Origin: Curtobacterium sp. SGAir0471
Lineage (GTDB): Bacteria; Actinomycetota; Actinomycetes; Actinomycetales; Microbacteriaceae
DNA length: 64,000 bases
Direction of reading: 5' to 3'
NCBI RefSeq assembly: GCF_005490985.1
Contig: NZ_CP027869.1
Coordinates: forward strand, 2,418,001 to 2,482,000
Positions 31,843 through 40,614 of this stretch are shown here, one piece after another. Numbering within the stretch: position 1 is the first letter of the stretch; every line of letters starts with the position of its first letter. The translations under genes and the position numbers were made by a program. The notes beneath the pieces were generated by a model. That model did no database searches, had not been told where the DNA came from, and saw only the letters and a program-made list of their open reading frames with translations.

Positions 31843-32167
31843 CGCGGAACTGGTCCTCGAGGTCTCGGAGGGTTGCGTCGTCCTGGTCCGTTCCGGTGCG
31901 GAGGGTCCCGGTGCCACGGGGGCCACCGAGGAAGTCGGGGTCGTCTTCGGGTCCACGGTACCGGGGCGTCGGTGCGGGTGTGGCGGGGGCTCGACCGAGC
32001 ACGAACCACAGCAGGCCGCCGAGCACCGGCAGGACGAGCACGAGGAGGATCCACCACCCGCGCCGCAGGGAACGGATGCGCTGGCGTGGCATGGTTGCGC
32101 AGTCGATGACCGCGTAGACCGTGAAGGCCACGGCGGCGACGGCGACGATCAACCACAGACGGACCAT
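31775..32167 (-). CDS. PLD nuclease N-terminal domain membrane protein
   Basis: 130 residues. Two membrane helices (LWLIVAVAAVAFTVYAVIDC; GWWILLVLVLPVLGGLLWFV) form a PLDc_N domain, followed by a soluble tail rich in Arg and Asp (RDDQLRDERRDRDERDDD). No catalytic HKD motif. Role unknown; PLDc_N proteins often sit beside menaquinone or lipid genes in actinobacteria. Its 3' end overlaps the menD start by 68 bp in another frame. Confidence 0.82.
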   Translation of the reverse strand: MVRLWLIVAVAAVAFTVYAVIDCATMPRQRIRSLRRGWWILLVLVLPVLGGLLWFVLGRAPATPAPTPRYRGPEDDPDFLGGPRGTGTLRTGTDQDDATLRDLEDQFRDDQLRDERRDRDERDDDRPADR

Positions 32168-32233
32168 GCGACGACTCTAGGCAGTGCGCCTGGGACGGAC
32201 CTGCCCGTCAGCCGCTGCACGAGCGACGTTCCG

Positions 32234-32239
32234 TAGACT
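32234..32239 (+). promoter_or_regulatory. Candidate -10 box, leaderless DUF4229 gene
   Basis: TAGACT, a strong actinobacterial -10 hexamer, lies 6 nt before GTG 32246. Confidence 0.5.
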
Positions 32240-32245
32240 CGTGGG

Positions 32246-32575
32246 GTGAAAGCGTGGCTCGTCTACACCCTTGCCCGGCTCGGCATCTTCGCCGCGGCGC
32301 TGGCCGTCCTGCTCGTCATCGGCCTGAAGTGGTACTGGGCGGCGATCGGCGCTGCGTTGATCGGCCTGCTCGTGTCCTACATCGCCCTGCCCGGACTCCG
32401 GGGCCGGGTGACCTCGTCCATCGCCGAACGCCGGGTTCGACCGGAGCACGACGCCGACTCGGACTTCGAGGACGACTTCGTCGACGCCGCCGACACCGAC
32501 GCGACCGCCGCCACCGACCAACCCGTGTCGGACGCCGACCGGCACCGCGAGCGTCGCGAGCACGACGCGGAGTAG
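32246..32575 (+). CDS. DUF4229 domain-containing membrane protein
   Basis: 109 residues. Two membrane helices (LARLGIFAAALAVLLVIGL; WAAIGAALIGLLVSYIALPG) followed by SSIAERRVR and an Asp/Ala-rich acidic tail, the DUF4229 pattern found in actinobacteria. Function unknown. Convergent with menA. Confidence 0.85.
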   Translation: MKAWLVYTLARLGIFAAALAVLLVIGLKWYWAAIGAALIGLLVSYIALPGLRGRVTSSIAERRVRPEHDADSDFEDDFVDAADTDATAATDQPVSDADRHRERREHDAE

Positions 32576-32654
32576 TCCGCGCCGTCGCGGCGCGTCCCGA
32601 CGGGTGGTCCGCACCGCCCGGTCGCCGTCCCCCGCGGCCGCCCGGTCGACGCGC

Positions 32655-33650
32655 CTACGGCAGGAGGACGAGCGTCAGGCCCAGGACCACGCCGTAGGCG
32701 AGCGACGCGAAGGACGACAGCTGCAGGGCCGTGATGAGCTCGCGCGGCTTCCGCGACGAGACGCCGATCGCGAGTGCCGGCAGCGCCAGCAGCAGCGAGA
32801 AGTACGCGAACCCGGTGCGGAAGTACAGCAGCACGAACCACAGCAGCACGACGTACGGCAGCATCAGGAACAGCCCGAACAGGACCCGGGCGACGGGCCG
32901 ACCGACCACGACCGCGAGGGTCCGCTTGCCGGCCTGACGGTCCTCGTCCACGTCGCGGATGTTGTTGACCATGAGCACGGCGCAGGCGAAGAAGCCGGCG
33001 GCGACCGCCGCTGCCCAGCCGCTCGCGGTGACCGCCTGGATCTGCACGTACTGGGTGCCGAGCACGGCGACCAGCCCGAAGAAGACGAAGACGAAGACCT
33101 CGCCGAGCGCGTTGTAGCCGTACGGCTTCTTCCCGCCGGTGTAGTACCAGGCCGCGACGATCGCGGCCGCGCCGACGAGCAGCAGCCACCACGTGCCGGT
33201 GAGCAGCACGATGACCAGGCCGGCGACCGCGGCGAGCCCGAAGAACGTCAGCGCGACGGTGAGCACCGTGCGGGGCTTCGCCAGGCCGGCACCGGTCAGA
33301 CGGGCCGGACCGACGCGGAACTCGTCCGTGCCCCGGACGCCGTCGGAGTAGTCGTTGCTGTAGTTCACGCCGATCTGCAGGAACAGCGCGACCGCGAGCG
33401 CGAGCAGGGCGACCGCCAGGTGGTGGTCGCGTCCGAGGTACGCGCCGAAGTCCCCCGGCTCGCCGGAGTCCACGAACGCGACGCCGGTGCCGAGCACGAC
33501 CGGCACGACGCCGAGCGTGAGGGTGCGGAGCCGGGCCCCGCCGATCCAGTCGCCCGCGGTCGCCCGCCGCTTCGTGCGCTGCGGTGCCGAGGCCTTCGCC
33601 GGGTTGCCGCTGCGGCCCTTGACCGCGGTCCTGTTCTTCGTACGTGCCAC
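32655..33650 (-). CDS. menA: 1,4-dihydroxy-2-naphthoate polyprenyltransferase
   Basis: 331 residues, about nine membrane helices. UbiA-family signatures: NYSNDYSDGVRGTDEFRVGP (first Asp-rich prenyl-PP site, ~residue 96) and MVNNIRDVDEDRQAGKRTLA (second, ~residue 228). It attaches the polyprenyl chain to DHNA in the membrane. The first ~30 residues are basic (ARTKNRTAVKGRSG). Next to menE and menB on the same strand. Confidence 0.97.
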   Translation of the reverse strand: MARTKNRTAVKGRSGNPAKASAPQRTKRRATAGDWIGGARLRTLTLGVVPVVLGTGVAFVDSGEPGDFGAYLGRDHHLAVALLALAVALFLQIGVNYSNDYSDGVRGTDEFRVGPARLTGAGLAKPRTVLTVALTFFGLAAVAGLVIVLLTGTWWLLLVGAAAIVAAWYYTGGKKPYGYNALGEVFVFVFFGLVAVLGTQYVQIQAVTASGWAAAVAAGFFACAVLMVNNIRDVDEDRQAGKRTLAVVVGRPVARVLFGLFLMLPYVVLLWFVLLYFRTGFAYFSLLLALPALAIGVSSRKPRELITALQLSSFASLAYGVVLGLTLVLLP

Positions 33651-33674
33651 GGCCGACCATCGTATCCGTGACGG

Positions 33675-34826
33675 CTACGGGGTCGGTGCGTCCTCGGGGT
33701 CGGCGAGCGTCCGGACGGCCCGCCGGTCGGGCTTGCCCGATGCGAGCATCGGCAGCGCGTCCACGACGAGCACCGCAGCGGGGCGGGCTGCTCGTCCGAG
33801 TGTCCCGGCCACGTGCGCGCGGACCGTGTCGAGGTCGAGCGGGCGTTCCGTGACGACGACGGGGACCTCGCCCCACTCCCCCGACGCCCGTCGCGTGACG
33901 ACCGCTGCGTCCTGCCCGGGCAGCTCGCGCACCCGGCGTTCCACCGCGCCGAGCGGGATTTTCTCACCGCCGGAGACGATGACGTCGTCGAGCCGGCCGA
34001 GCACGCGCAACCGACCGTCGTCGTCGATCGTCGCGGCGTCGCCGGTCCGGTACCAGCGGTGGCCGTCGCGCTCGACGAAGGTGTGCGCGGTGCGCTCCGG
34101 GTCGTCGAGGTACCCCTCGGCGAGCATCGGACCACTCAGCTCGAGCGCGCCGTCGACGAGTTCCGCGCGGACCGTGCCGAACGGCGTGCCGTCGTACACG
34201 CAGCCGCCGCTCGTCTCGCTCGCGCCGTAGGTCGTGACGATCCGGATGCCGGCGTCGAGGGCGCGCTGCCGGAGCGGTGCGGGGGTGGACTGGCCGCCGA
34301 CCAGGACGGCGTCGAACCGGGTCGCGGCAGCGGTGGCGCGCGGATCGTCGAGCACGCGGGCGAGCTGCACCGGCACGAGCGACGTGTAGCGGCGAGGCGC
34401 TCCGGGGCCGACGTCGAGCCGGTCGACCGCGTCGGCGAACGCACCGCCGTCGAAGTGCCCAGGCGGGACCACGATCGGGGTGGTGCCCGACGTGATCGAG
34501 CGTGTCAGGACGTTGAGACCGGCGATGTAGTGCGTCGGGAGCGCGAGCACCCACCGGCCGGGACCACCGAGTGCGGCATCGGCCGACGCGGCGCCCGCGA
34601 GCAGTGCGTCCGACGACAGGGCCACCCGCTTGCCGGTGCCGGTGGACCCGCTCGTCTCGACGACCAGGGCGACCCGCTGCGCGACGTGCGACGGCGGCGG
34701 TGTCGGTAGCGCCGGGGCGTCCTCGGCGACGGGGAGCAGTGCGGGGCCGCCGGCGAGGGCAGCCTCCAGGCCGCGCAGCACCGCGGACGGGTCGGACGCG
34801 CCGATCGCGACCAGCGGGCGGTTCAC
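33675..34826 (-). CDS. menE: o-Succinylbenzoate--CoA ligase
   Basis: 383 residues from GTG 34826, 16 nt after menB. ANL adenylating enzyme: P-loop VVETSGSTGTGKRVALSSDA, VTTYGASETSGGCVYDG, WYRTGDAATIDDDGRLRVLG and hinge GRLDDVIVSGGEKIPLGAVE, with LASGKPDRRAVRTL carrying the catalytic Lys. Shorter than the ~480-residue Bacillus enzyme because the N-terminal domain is trimmed, as usual in actinobacteria. It activates OSB for MenB. Confidence 0.95.
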   Translation of the reverse strand: MNRPLVAIGASDPSAVLRGLEAALAGGPALLPVAEDAPALPTPPPSHVAQRVALVVETSGSTGTGKRVALSSDALLAGAASADAALGGPGRWVLALPTHYIAGLNVLTRSITSGTTPIVVPPGHFDGGAFADAVDRLDVGPGAPRRYTSLVPVQLARVLDDPRATAAATRFDAVLVGGQSTPAPLRQRALDAGIRIVTTYGASETSGGCVYDGTPFGTVRAELVDGALELSGPMLAEGYLDDPERTAHTFVERDGHRWYRTGDAATIDDDGRLRVLGRLDDVIVSGGEKIPLGAVERRVRELPGQDAAVVTRRASGEWGEVPVVVTERPLDLDTVRAHVAGTLGRAARPAAVLVVDALPMLASGKPDRRAVRTLADPEDAPTP

Positions 34827-34842
34827 CTGCGGGGTCCCGGGA

Positions 34843-35772
34843 TCAGTAGTGCCACGGGAACGAGGTCCACTCCGGCTTGCGCTTCTCGAGGAAGGCGTCG
34901 CGCCCCTCGACCGCCTCGTCCGAGGCGTAGGCGAGGCGCGTCGCCTCGCCCGCGAAGACCTGCTGGCCGACCATGCCGTCGTCCACCGCGTTGAAGGCGT
35001 ACTTGAGCATCCGGATCGCCGTCGGCGACTTGCCGAGGATCGTCTCACCCCAGCGGATCGCCTCGCGCTCGAGGTCCTCGTGCGCCACGACCTTGTTGAC
35101 CGCACCCATCTCGTACGCGCGTTGCGCCGAGTACTCCTCGGCGAGGAAGAAGACCTCGCGCGCGAGCTTCTGCCCGATCTGGCGGGCGTAGTACGCGCTG
35201 CCGTAGCCACCATCGAAGGACCCGACGTCGGCGTCGGTCTGCTTGAACCGACCGTGCTCCGCGCTCGCGATGGTCAGGTCGGCGACGGCGTGCAGTGAGT
35301 GCCCGCCGCCTGCGGCCCAGCCGGGAACGACGGCGATGACGACCTTCGGCATCATCCGGATGAGGCGCTGGACCTCCAGGATGTGCAGCCGACCCATCGA
35401 CGCCTGCGCGGCCGCGGGGTCGACGCCCTCGGGTGGCGCGCCCTCCTCGCCGACGTACTGGTAGCCGCTGCGCCCGCGGATGCGCTGGTCGCCGCCCGAG
35501 CAGAACGCCCAGCCGCCGTCCCTCGGACTCGGGCCGTTGCCCGTGAGCAGGACGACGCCGACGTGCGGGTCCTGACGGGCGTCGTCCAGGGCACGGTAGA
35601 GCTCGTCGACGGTCCGCGGGCGGAAGGCGTTGCGGACCTCCGGCCGGTCGAACGCCACGCGGACGATGCCCCGCGAGACGTGCTTGTGGTACGTGATGTC
35701 GGTGAAGTGCTCCGCGACCGGAGCTGCGGTCCAGACGTCGGGGTCGAACAGGTCGGAGACGGGAGCAGCCAT
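34843..35772 (-). CDS. menB: 1,4-dihydroxy-2-naphthoyl-CoA synthase
   Basis: 309 residues. Crotonase fold with MenB markers: FTDITYHKHVSRGIVRVAFD, RNAFRPRTVDELYRALDD, AFCSGGDQRIRGRSGYQYVG, VPGWAAGGGHSLHAVADLTI and the late RKPEWTSFPWHY C-terminus typical of MenB. It closes the second ring of the naphthoquinone. First gene of menB-menE-menA on the minus strand. Confidence 0.97.
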   Translation of the reverse strand: MAAPVSDLFDPDVWTAAPVAEHFTDITYHKHVSRGIVRVAFDRPEVRNAFRPRTVDELYRALDDARQDPHVGVVLLTGNGPSPRDGGWAFCSGGDQRIRGRSGYQYVGEEGAPPEGVDPAAAQASMGRLHILEVQRLIRMMPKVVIAVVPGWAAGGGHSLHAVADLTIASAEHGRFKQTDADVGSFDGGYGSAYYARQIGQKLAREVFFLAEEYSAQRAYEMGAVNKVVAHEDLEREAIRWGETILGKSPTAIRMLKYAFNAVDDGMVGQQVFAGEATRLAYASDEAVEGRDAFLEKRKPEWTSFPWHY

Positions 35773-35839
35773 GCCTCCACCGTATCGCCGGGGTGTGGGA
35801 CCGGCCCGCGCTCCCCGTCCGGACCCCGACTCGGCGGGG

Positions 35840-36406
35840 CTACGTGCCCGCGAGCGCCTCGGGGGCGAGGACGACGAGCAGCACGATGAGGATGACCGGG
35901 TTCGCGAAGAACGCGAGGACGACCCCGAACGCGCCGTACCAGCGGCCGAACGATCCCACCGCGGCGATGAAGCCGAGCACCGCCGCGATCAGGGTGAGGA
36001 AGACCACCACGAAGCAGATGCCGAAGGCGAAGGTGGTGTCGCCGCCCATGAATACCGCGAAGGCGCTGGCGTCGACCGCGGCGGAGACCACGGCGAGCCC
36101 GAGGGCGATCTTGCCGACGATCGGGTTCCGGCGGCGACGGGCGGCGTGTTCGAGCGCGCGGGTGTCGACGGTGTTGCGCTGCATCAGGCGCTCGAAGTCA
36201 CCGGTGTCGGACCGCGCTCCGGGGGTCCGGGGTGCGGCTGGACGGGCGGTCGCGCTCGTGGCCCGCTGGGTCGGCGCCGGGGCGGCTGTACGCTGCGCTG
36301 CAGCTGGTCGGGCTGCACCGGGACGCTGTGCCGCCGCTCGCTGTGCCGCCGCTCGTTGGGCTGCGGCACGCTGCGCGGCTGCTCGCTGCTGCGGATCCGA
36401 CGCCAC
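35840..36406 (-). CDS. Hypothetical membrane protein with AAAQR repeats
   Basis: 188 residues from GTG 36406 (GGAGGG just upstream). Residues ~5-60 are a low-complexity Ala/Gln/Arg/Pro region with AAAQR repeated four times in a row and once more later. Then comes FERLMQRNTVDTRALEHAAR, and residues ~90-185 form three membrane helices (GLAVVSAAVDASAFAVFMG; FVVVFLTLIAAVLGFIAAVG; VVLAFFANPVILIVLLVVLA). The helical part resembles small DUF4190-like proteins. TAGCAT on the minus strand (36490-36485) may be its -10 box. Confidence 0.7.
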   Translation of the reverse strand: MASDPQQRAAAQRAAAQRAAAQRAAAQRPGAARPAAAQRTAAPAPTQRATSATARPAAPRTPGARSDTGDFERLMQRNTVDTRALEHAARRRRNPIVGKIALGLAVVSAAVDASAFAVFMGGDTTFAFGICFVVVFLTLIAAVLGFIAAVGSFGRWYGAFGVVLAFFANPVILIVLLVVLAPEALAGT

Positions 36407-36619
36407 CGGCCCTCCCTCTCCTCGGTCGCCACACGGACGTGCCACGGGTGTCCGTGACGCCGTCGACGCTCAGGCCGACCGATGCATGCTAGTGGCCTGC
36501 CCTGGCGGTCGGCTCCGAGGAAGCGGCGGGAGCGCTGGACGCGGGACGGGCCCCGCGCCGCCTGTGCTGCGAGCGTCGCCGGTCCGGTCGCTGACACGGC
36601 TCGTGCGCGAGGATGGGGT

Positions 36620-37600
36620 GTGCTCCCCGACCTCGCTGACCTCATCGCAGACGCCCACGTCGTCGCGCTGCCCATGCGCGTCCGGTTCCGCGGCATCACC
36701 GTCCGCGAAGCCCTGGTGCTCCGCGGACCCGCAGGGTGGACGGAGTTCTCGCCCTTCGTCGAGTACGAGGACCGCGAGGCGACCGCGTGGCTCCGGAGCG
36801 CCGTCGACTTCGGGTGGACCGAGCACGACCCCGCGGCCGACACCGTGCCGGTGAACGCCACGGTGCCGGCGGTCGGACCGGACGCGGTCGCCGACCTCCT
36901 GGCGCGCTACCCCGGCTGCACGACCGCGAAGGTGAAGGTCGCCGAGCCGGGGACGAGCATCGAGGACGACGTCGCCCGCGTCGCCGAGGTCCGTCGCGTG
37001 ATGGGACCGGACGCGGCGATCCGCGTGGACGCCAACGGGCTCTGGTCCGTCGACCAGGCCGTCGAGGCGCTCGAGCGTCTCGCCCCGTTCCGGCTCCAGT
37101 ACGCCGAGCAGCCGTGCCGATCGGTACCCGAGCTCGCCGAGCTCCGCCGCCGCGTCGCGGGACTCGGTGTGCCCGTGGCCGCCGACGAGAGCGTGCGCCG
37201 AGCGTCGGATCCGCTCGCCGTCGCCCGGGCGGGGGCTGCCGACGTGCTCGTCGTGAAGGCGCAGCCGCTCGGCGGGGTCACCGCGGCGCGCGCGATCGTC
37301 GCCGAGGCCGGTCTGCCGTGCGTCGTCTCCAGTGCGCTGGACACCTCGGTGGGGCTCGGGACCGGGGCGTTCCTCGCGGCTGCGGCGATGACGCCCGGGT
37401 ACGCGGCGGGCCTCGGGACGGCGGCGATGTTCGAGTCGGACGTCACCGCCACTCCCCTGCTTCCGGTGGATGGTCGGGTGCCGGTCCGCCGCACGGAGGT
37501 GTCCCGAGAGCTCCTCGAGCGCAACGCGGCGTCGCCCGAGCGCACGGCGTGGTGGCTCGCTCGGCTCGAGCGCGTGCACGCCCTGCTTGCCGGCGCGTAG
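36620..37600 (+). CDS. menC: o-Succinylbenzoate synthase
   Basis: 326 residues from GTG 36620 (GAGGA 6 nt upstream). Enolase-superfamily barrel: TTAKVKVAEPGTSIEDDVAR (KxK acid/base pair, ~residue 100), AIRVDANGLWSVDQAVEAL (metal Asp), LQYAEQPCRSVPELAEL (metal Glu), PVAADESVRRASDPLAV (metal Asp/Glu) and VLVVKAQPLGGV (catalytic Lys). It dehydrates SHCHC to OSB. Divergent from the AAAQR membrane protein gene and separated from menB. Confidence 0.95.
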   Translation: MLPDLADLIADAHVVALPMRVRFRGITVREALVLRGPAGWTEFSPFVEYEDREATAWLRSAVDFGWTEHDPAADTVPVNATVPAVGPDAVADLLARYPGCTTAKVKVAEPGTSIEDDVARVAEVRRVMGPDAAIRVDANGLWSVDQAVEALERLAPFRLQYAEQPCRSVPELAELRRRVAGLGVPVAADESVRRASDPLAVARAGAADVLVVKAQPLGGVTAARAIVAEAGLPCVVSSALDTSVGLGTGAFLAAAAMTPGYAAGLGTAAMFESDVTATPLLPVDGRVPVRRTEVSRELLERNAASPERTAWWLARLERVHALLAGA

Positions 37601-37909
37601 CCCGCAGCTGGTCGCGTCGCCGGCCGGCAGCGGCGCAGGCGCCATCGCGACCGGGCAGGACCTGCCGCTCACGTCTGTCGAGCGGGCACGTTCTGTCGGC
37701 GGCGAGCACCGAGCGTGACAGATCGGGCCCGTTCGAACGGAACGGAACGGGACGGGACGGACGGCCGGGCCGAACAGGCCGAACCGGTCGGAGACGACCC
37801 GGGTGCACCGGCACCGGCCGCCGGCGGTGTGACGGACGGGAGGCGCGGTGCCAGCTGGCACCGCGCCTCCCGTCCGTCTCCCGGTCGCGTCAGCGACGCC
37901 CGGCCGGGC
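37601..37909. other. Intergenic region after menC
   Basis: No gene seen. TCTGTCG occurs at 37674-37680 and 37692-37698, with GTGACAGA in opposite orientation at 37715-37722 and the palindrome CCGTTCGAACGG nearby (37730-37741). The right end is the 48-bp perfect palindrome at 37831-37878. Confidence 0.6.
37831..37878. terminator. 48-bp perfect palindrome, bidirectional terminator
   Basis: Arms of 24 bp beginning GACGGACGGGAGGCGCGGTG meet at CAGCTG with no spacer. It sits between convergent menC and ccsB and is one of at least five related hairpins in the window. Confidence 0.85.
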
Positions 37910-38899
37910 TCAGAGACCCGAGTAGCTGTGCAGGCCCTTGAAGAAGACGTTGACGACCGAGAAGTTGAACATCACCGCGGCGAAGCCGATGAGCGCCAGC
38001 CACGACGAACGGGCACCCCGCCAGCCGCGGGTCGCACGCGCGTGGATGTAGCCGGCGTAGACGACCCAGATGATGAAGGTCCAGACCTCCTTGGTGTCCC
38101 ACCCCCAGTACCGGCCCCATGCGCGCTCGGCCCAGATCGCACCCGCGATCAGGGTGAAGGTCCAGAGCACGAAGCCGACGAGCAGCACGCGGTAGGTCAG
38201 GACCTCGAGCCGTTCGGCGTCGGGCAGCGTCTCCATGAAGCGGAGCTGCTTCGAGACCGGGCGGCCCTGGCGGTAGGTCTGCACCAGCTGCGCCACCGCG
38301 AGACCCGCGCCGAGGGCGAAGAACCCGGTGCCGGCGATCGCGACGAAGACGTGGATGACGAGCCAGTACGACTGCAGTGCGGGCTGCAGCGGGACGACGG
38401 GCACCCAGTAGTTCACGGTGGCGATGCCGAGCAGGATGATCGTGAGCCCCGTGATGAACACGCCCAGGAACTTCAGGTTCTGCCAGAACTGCACCAGCAG
38501 GAAGATCAGCGTGATGAGCGCCGTGCCGGTGAGCGAGAACTCGAACATGTTGCCCCACGGCACACGGTCCGCCGCGATGCCGCGCAGGACGGTCGCGCCG
38601 ACGTGCAGGACGAGCGCGAGGATCGTCATCGCCATGCCGACACGCTCGAACTTCGTACCGCCGCCCGTCCGGCCCCGGTCGGTGTCGACCTTCTCGAGCA
38701 CGACCGTGCCGCCCTGCACCGTTGCGACGGTGCGTTCGGCGGGCGCCGCCGCAGCGGCGCCGGCAGCGGACGCGACCTGACCCGACCGCTTCGCCATGTC
38801 GAGCGCGAACGAGATGAACGCGATGACGTAGACCGCCATCGCGGAGTACGTCAGGACGACCGAGTAGGTCGCGAGGTTGGTCGTCATGTCCGGGTTCAC
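37910..38899 (-). CDS. ccsB: Cytochrome c biogenesis protein CcsB (haem-handling subunit)
   Basis: 329 residues, about eight membrane helices. The periplasmic WWD-type haem-binding segment is clear: GAIWAERAWGRYWGWDTKEV followed by FIIWVVYAGYIHARATRGWR (~residues 250-285). With ResB it forms the System II synthetase that attaches haem to apocytochrome c outside the membrane. GTG 38899 overlaps resB by 4 nt; ATG 38887 is an alternative. Confidence 0.96.
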   Translation of the reverse strand: MNPDMTTNLATYSVVLTYSAMAVYVIAFISFALDMAKRSGQVASAAGAAAAAPAERTVATVQGGTVVLEKVDTDRGRTGGGTKFERVGMAMTILALVLHVGATVLRGIAADRVPWGNMFEFSLTGTALITLIFLLVQFWQNLKFLGVFITGLTIILLGIATVNYWVPVVPLQPALQSYWLVIHVFVAIAGTGFFALGAGLAVAQLVQTYRQGRPVSKQLRFMETLPDAERLEVLTYRVLLVGFVLWTFTLIAGAIWAERAWGRYWGWDTKEVWTFIIWVVYAGYIHARATRGWRGARSSWLALIGFAAVMFNFSVVNVFFKGLHSYSGL

Positions 38900-40614
38900 G
38901 AAGGGATCCTAACTCCGAGGTCCGACAGGTGCCTCTTGGCGATGTCGTCGACGGCGCGCTCGAGGTTGGGGTCCTCGCCGCGCGCCAGGCCGGCGTACTC
39001 GAGGTCGTACTCGCCGTGCTCCGCACCCTTCCGCGGGACGGCCTTCACCCACACGCGACGACGGGGCACGAACAGCGACGTGAGCAGGCCGAGCACCGCG
39101 AGCACCGCGAAGCCGGCGACGAACAGCTGCGACGGATCGTGGTGCACGTCGAGCGAGACGTAGCGCTTCACGCCGTCGAAGGTGATCGAGCCGGTGCCGT
39201 CCGGCAGGGTCTTCGTCTGCCCGGGCTTCAGCTCGATGCTGGCGGTCTTCGACTGTCGCCCGGCGATCTGCTCGAGGCCACTCGTGTCGAGCGAGTACAC
39301 GCTCTGCGGGACGCCGCTGTCGAGACCGAGGTCGCCGCGGTACACCTGCAGCGTCAGGAGCGGGTTCTGCGCGTCCGGGTAGGCGCTGGCGAACGCGCCG
39401 GTCGACAGCTTCGACGCGGTCGGGTAGAAGAAGCCGACCATGCCGAGCTGCGACGGTGAGGCGTCCGGCACCTTGATGACACCGGTCGACGTGTAGTTCG
39501 CGTCCTCCGGCAGGAACGGCACGACGTCCTGGAACGCCACGTTCCCCTTGCCGTCGCGGACCGTGACCTGCATCGCGTAGCCGTTGCCGAGCAGGTAGAC
39601 GTTCGTCCCGCCGACCGACAGCGGGTCGTTCACGCCGATGCGACTGGTCTTCGGCGCCTGGCCCTTCTCTTGACTCGTCACCGTCGCCGAGTAGTCGAGG
39701 GCCTGCCCGAGGGCGTCGAGGTTCTTCTCCTCGTACGTCGTCGTGAACTTGTCGAGGGTCAGGTTGTAGCCCTGCAGGTCCGACTGACGGAACCACCGGC
39801 CGGGGTTGAAGGAGTCGTACGAGCCGAGGACGTTCGAGAACGTCTGCCCCTCGACCAGCAGGCGCTGCCCCGTGTAGCTGAACCCGCCCCCGAGTCCGAC
39901 CGCCACGAGCACCCCGACGAGCGCGGCGTGGAAGACGAGGTTGCCGGTCTCGCGCAGGTAGCCGCGCTCCGCGCTCACCGAGTCCCCGAAGCGCTCCACC
40001 CGGTAGCCGGACCGCTTGAGCAGCGCCGCCGCGCGGGTCACGGCGTCGTCGACGGACGGGAGGCTCGTGGCCGCGTCCGCCTCGACGGGGACCGACCGGT
40101 AGCCGGCCAGTCGGCCGAGGCGCACCGGGGTCCTCGGCGGTCGCGTCCGCAGCGCCTGCCAGTGGTGCTTCGTCCGCGGGACGATGCACCCGATCAGCGA
40201 GACGAAGAGCAGCAGGTAGATCGCCGAGAACCACACCGATGTGTAGGTGTCGAAGACCTGCAGGGTGTCGAGCACCGGGAAGAGCTGCGGGTGGTCCGCC
40301 TTGTACTGCACCACACCGTTCGGGTCGGCGGTGCGCTGGGGCACGAGGGAGCCCGGGATCGCGGCCAGCGCCAGGAGCATGAGCAGGAAGAGCGCAGTGC
40401 GCATGCTCGTCAGCTGGCGCCAGAAGAAGCGGACGTAGCCGACGAATCCGAGCTTCGGCTGCGTCGGTCCGTCATCGCCGGTCACCGCCGGAGCGGCGCT
40501 GTCGACGTGGTCGGACGGGCGCATCGGGTCGGCACCCGAGGTCGTCTCGTCCACGGAGACCGGCTCGGCGTCGGGGCGCTCGGGGGTGGTGTCGTGCTCA
40601 GACCACGGGGACAA
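38896..40614 (-). CDS. resB: Cytochrome c biogenesis protein ResB
   Basis: 572 residues. ResB layout: membrane helices LTSMRTALFLLMLLALAAI and SVWFSAIYLLLFVSLIGCIV near the N-terminus, a third near residue 235 (LVFHAALVGVLVAVGLGGGF), a large extracytoplasmic domain, and a C-terminal helix FVAGFAVLAVLGLLTSLFVP. Partner of CcsB. TTG 40614 is the likely start, overlapping ccdA by 17 bp; its ribosome site is poor. The first ~50 residues are acidic and disordered. Confidence 0.95.
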   Translation of the reverse strand: MSPWSEHDTTPERPDAEPVSVDETTSGADPMRPSDHVDSAAPAVTGDDGPTQPKLGFVGYVRFFWRQLTSMRTALFLLMLLALAAIPGSLVPQRTADPNGVVQYKADHPQLFPVLDTLQVFDTYTSVWFSAIYLLLFVSLIGCIVPRTKHHWQALRTRPPRTPVRLGRLAGYRSVPVEADAATSLPSVDDAVTRAAALLKRSGYRVERFGDSVSAERGYLRETGNLVFHAALVGVLVAVGLGGGFSYTGQRLLVEGQTFSNVLGSYDSFNPGRWFRQSDLQGYNLTLDKFTTTYEEKNLDALGQALDYSATVTSQEKGQAPKTSRIGVNDPLSVGGTNVYLLGNGYAMQVTVRDGKGNVAFQDVVPFLPEDANYTSTGVIKVPDASPSQLGMVGFFYPTASKLSTGAFASAYPDAQNPLLTLQVYRGDLGLDSGVPQSVYSLDTSGLEQIAGRQSKTASIELKPGQTKTLPDGTGSITFDGVKRYVSLDVHHDPSQLFVAGFAVLAVLGLLTSLFVPRRRVWVKAVPRKGAEHGEYDLEYAGLARGEDPNLERAVDDIAKRHLSDLGVRIPS

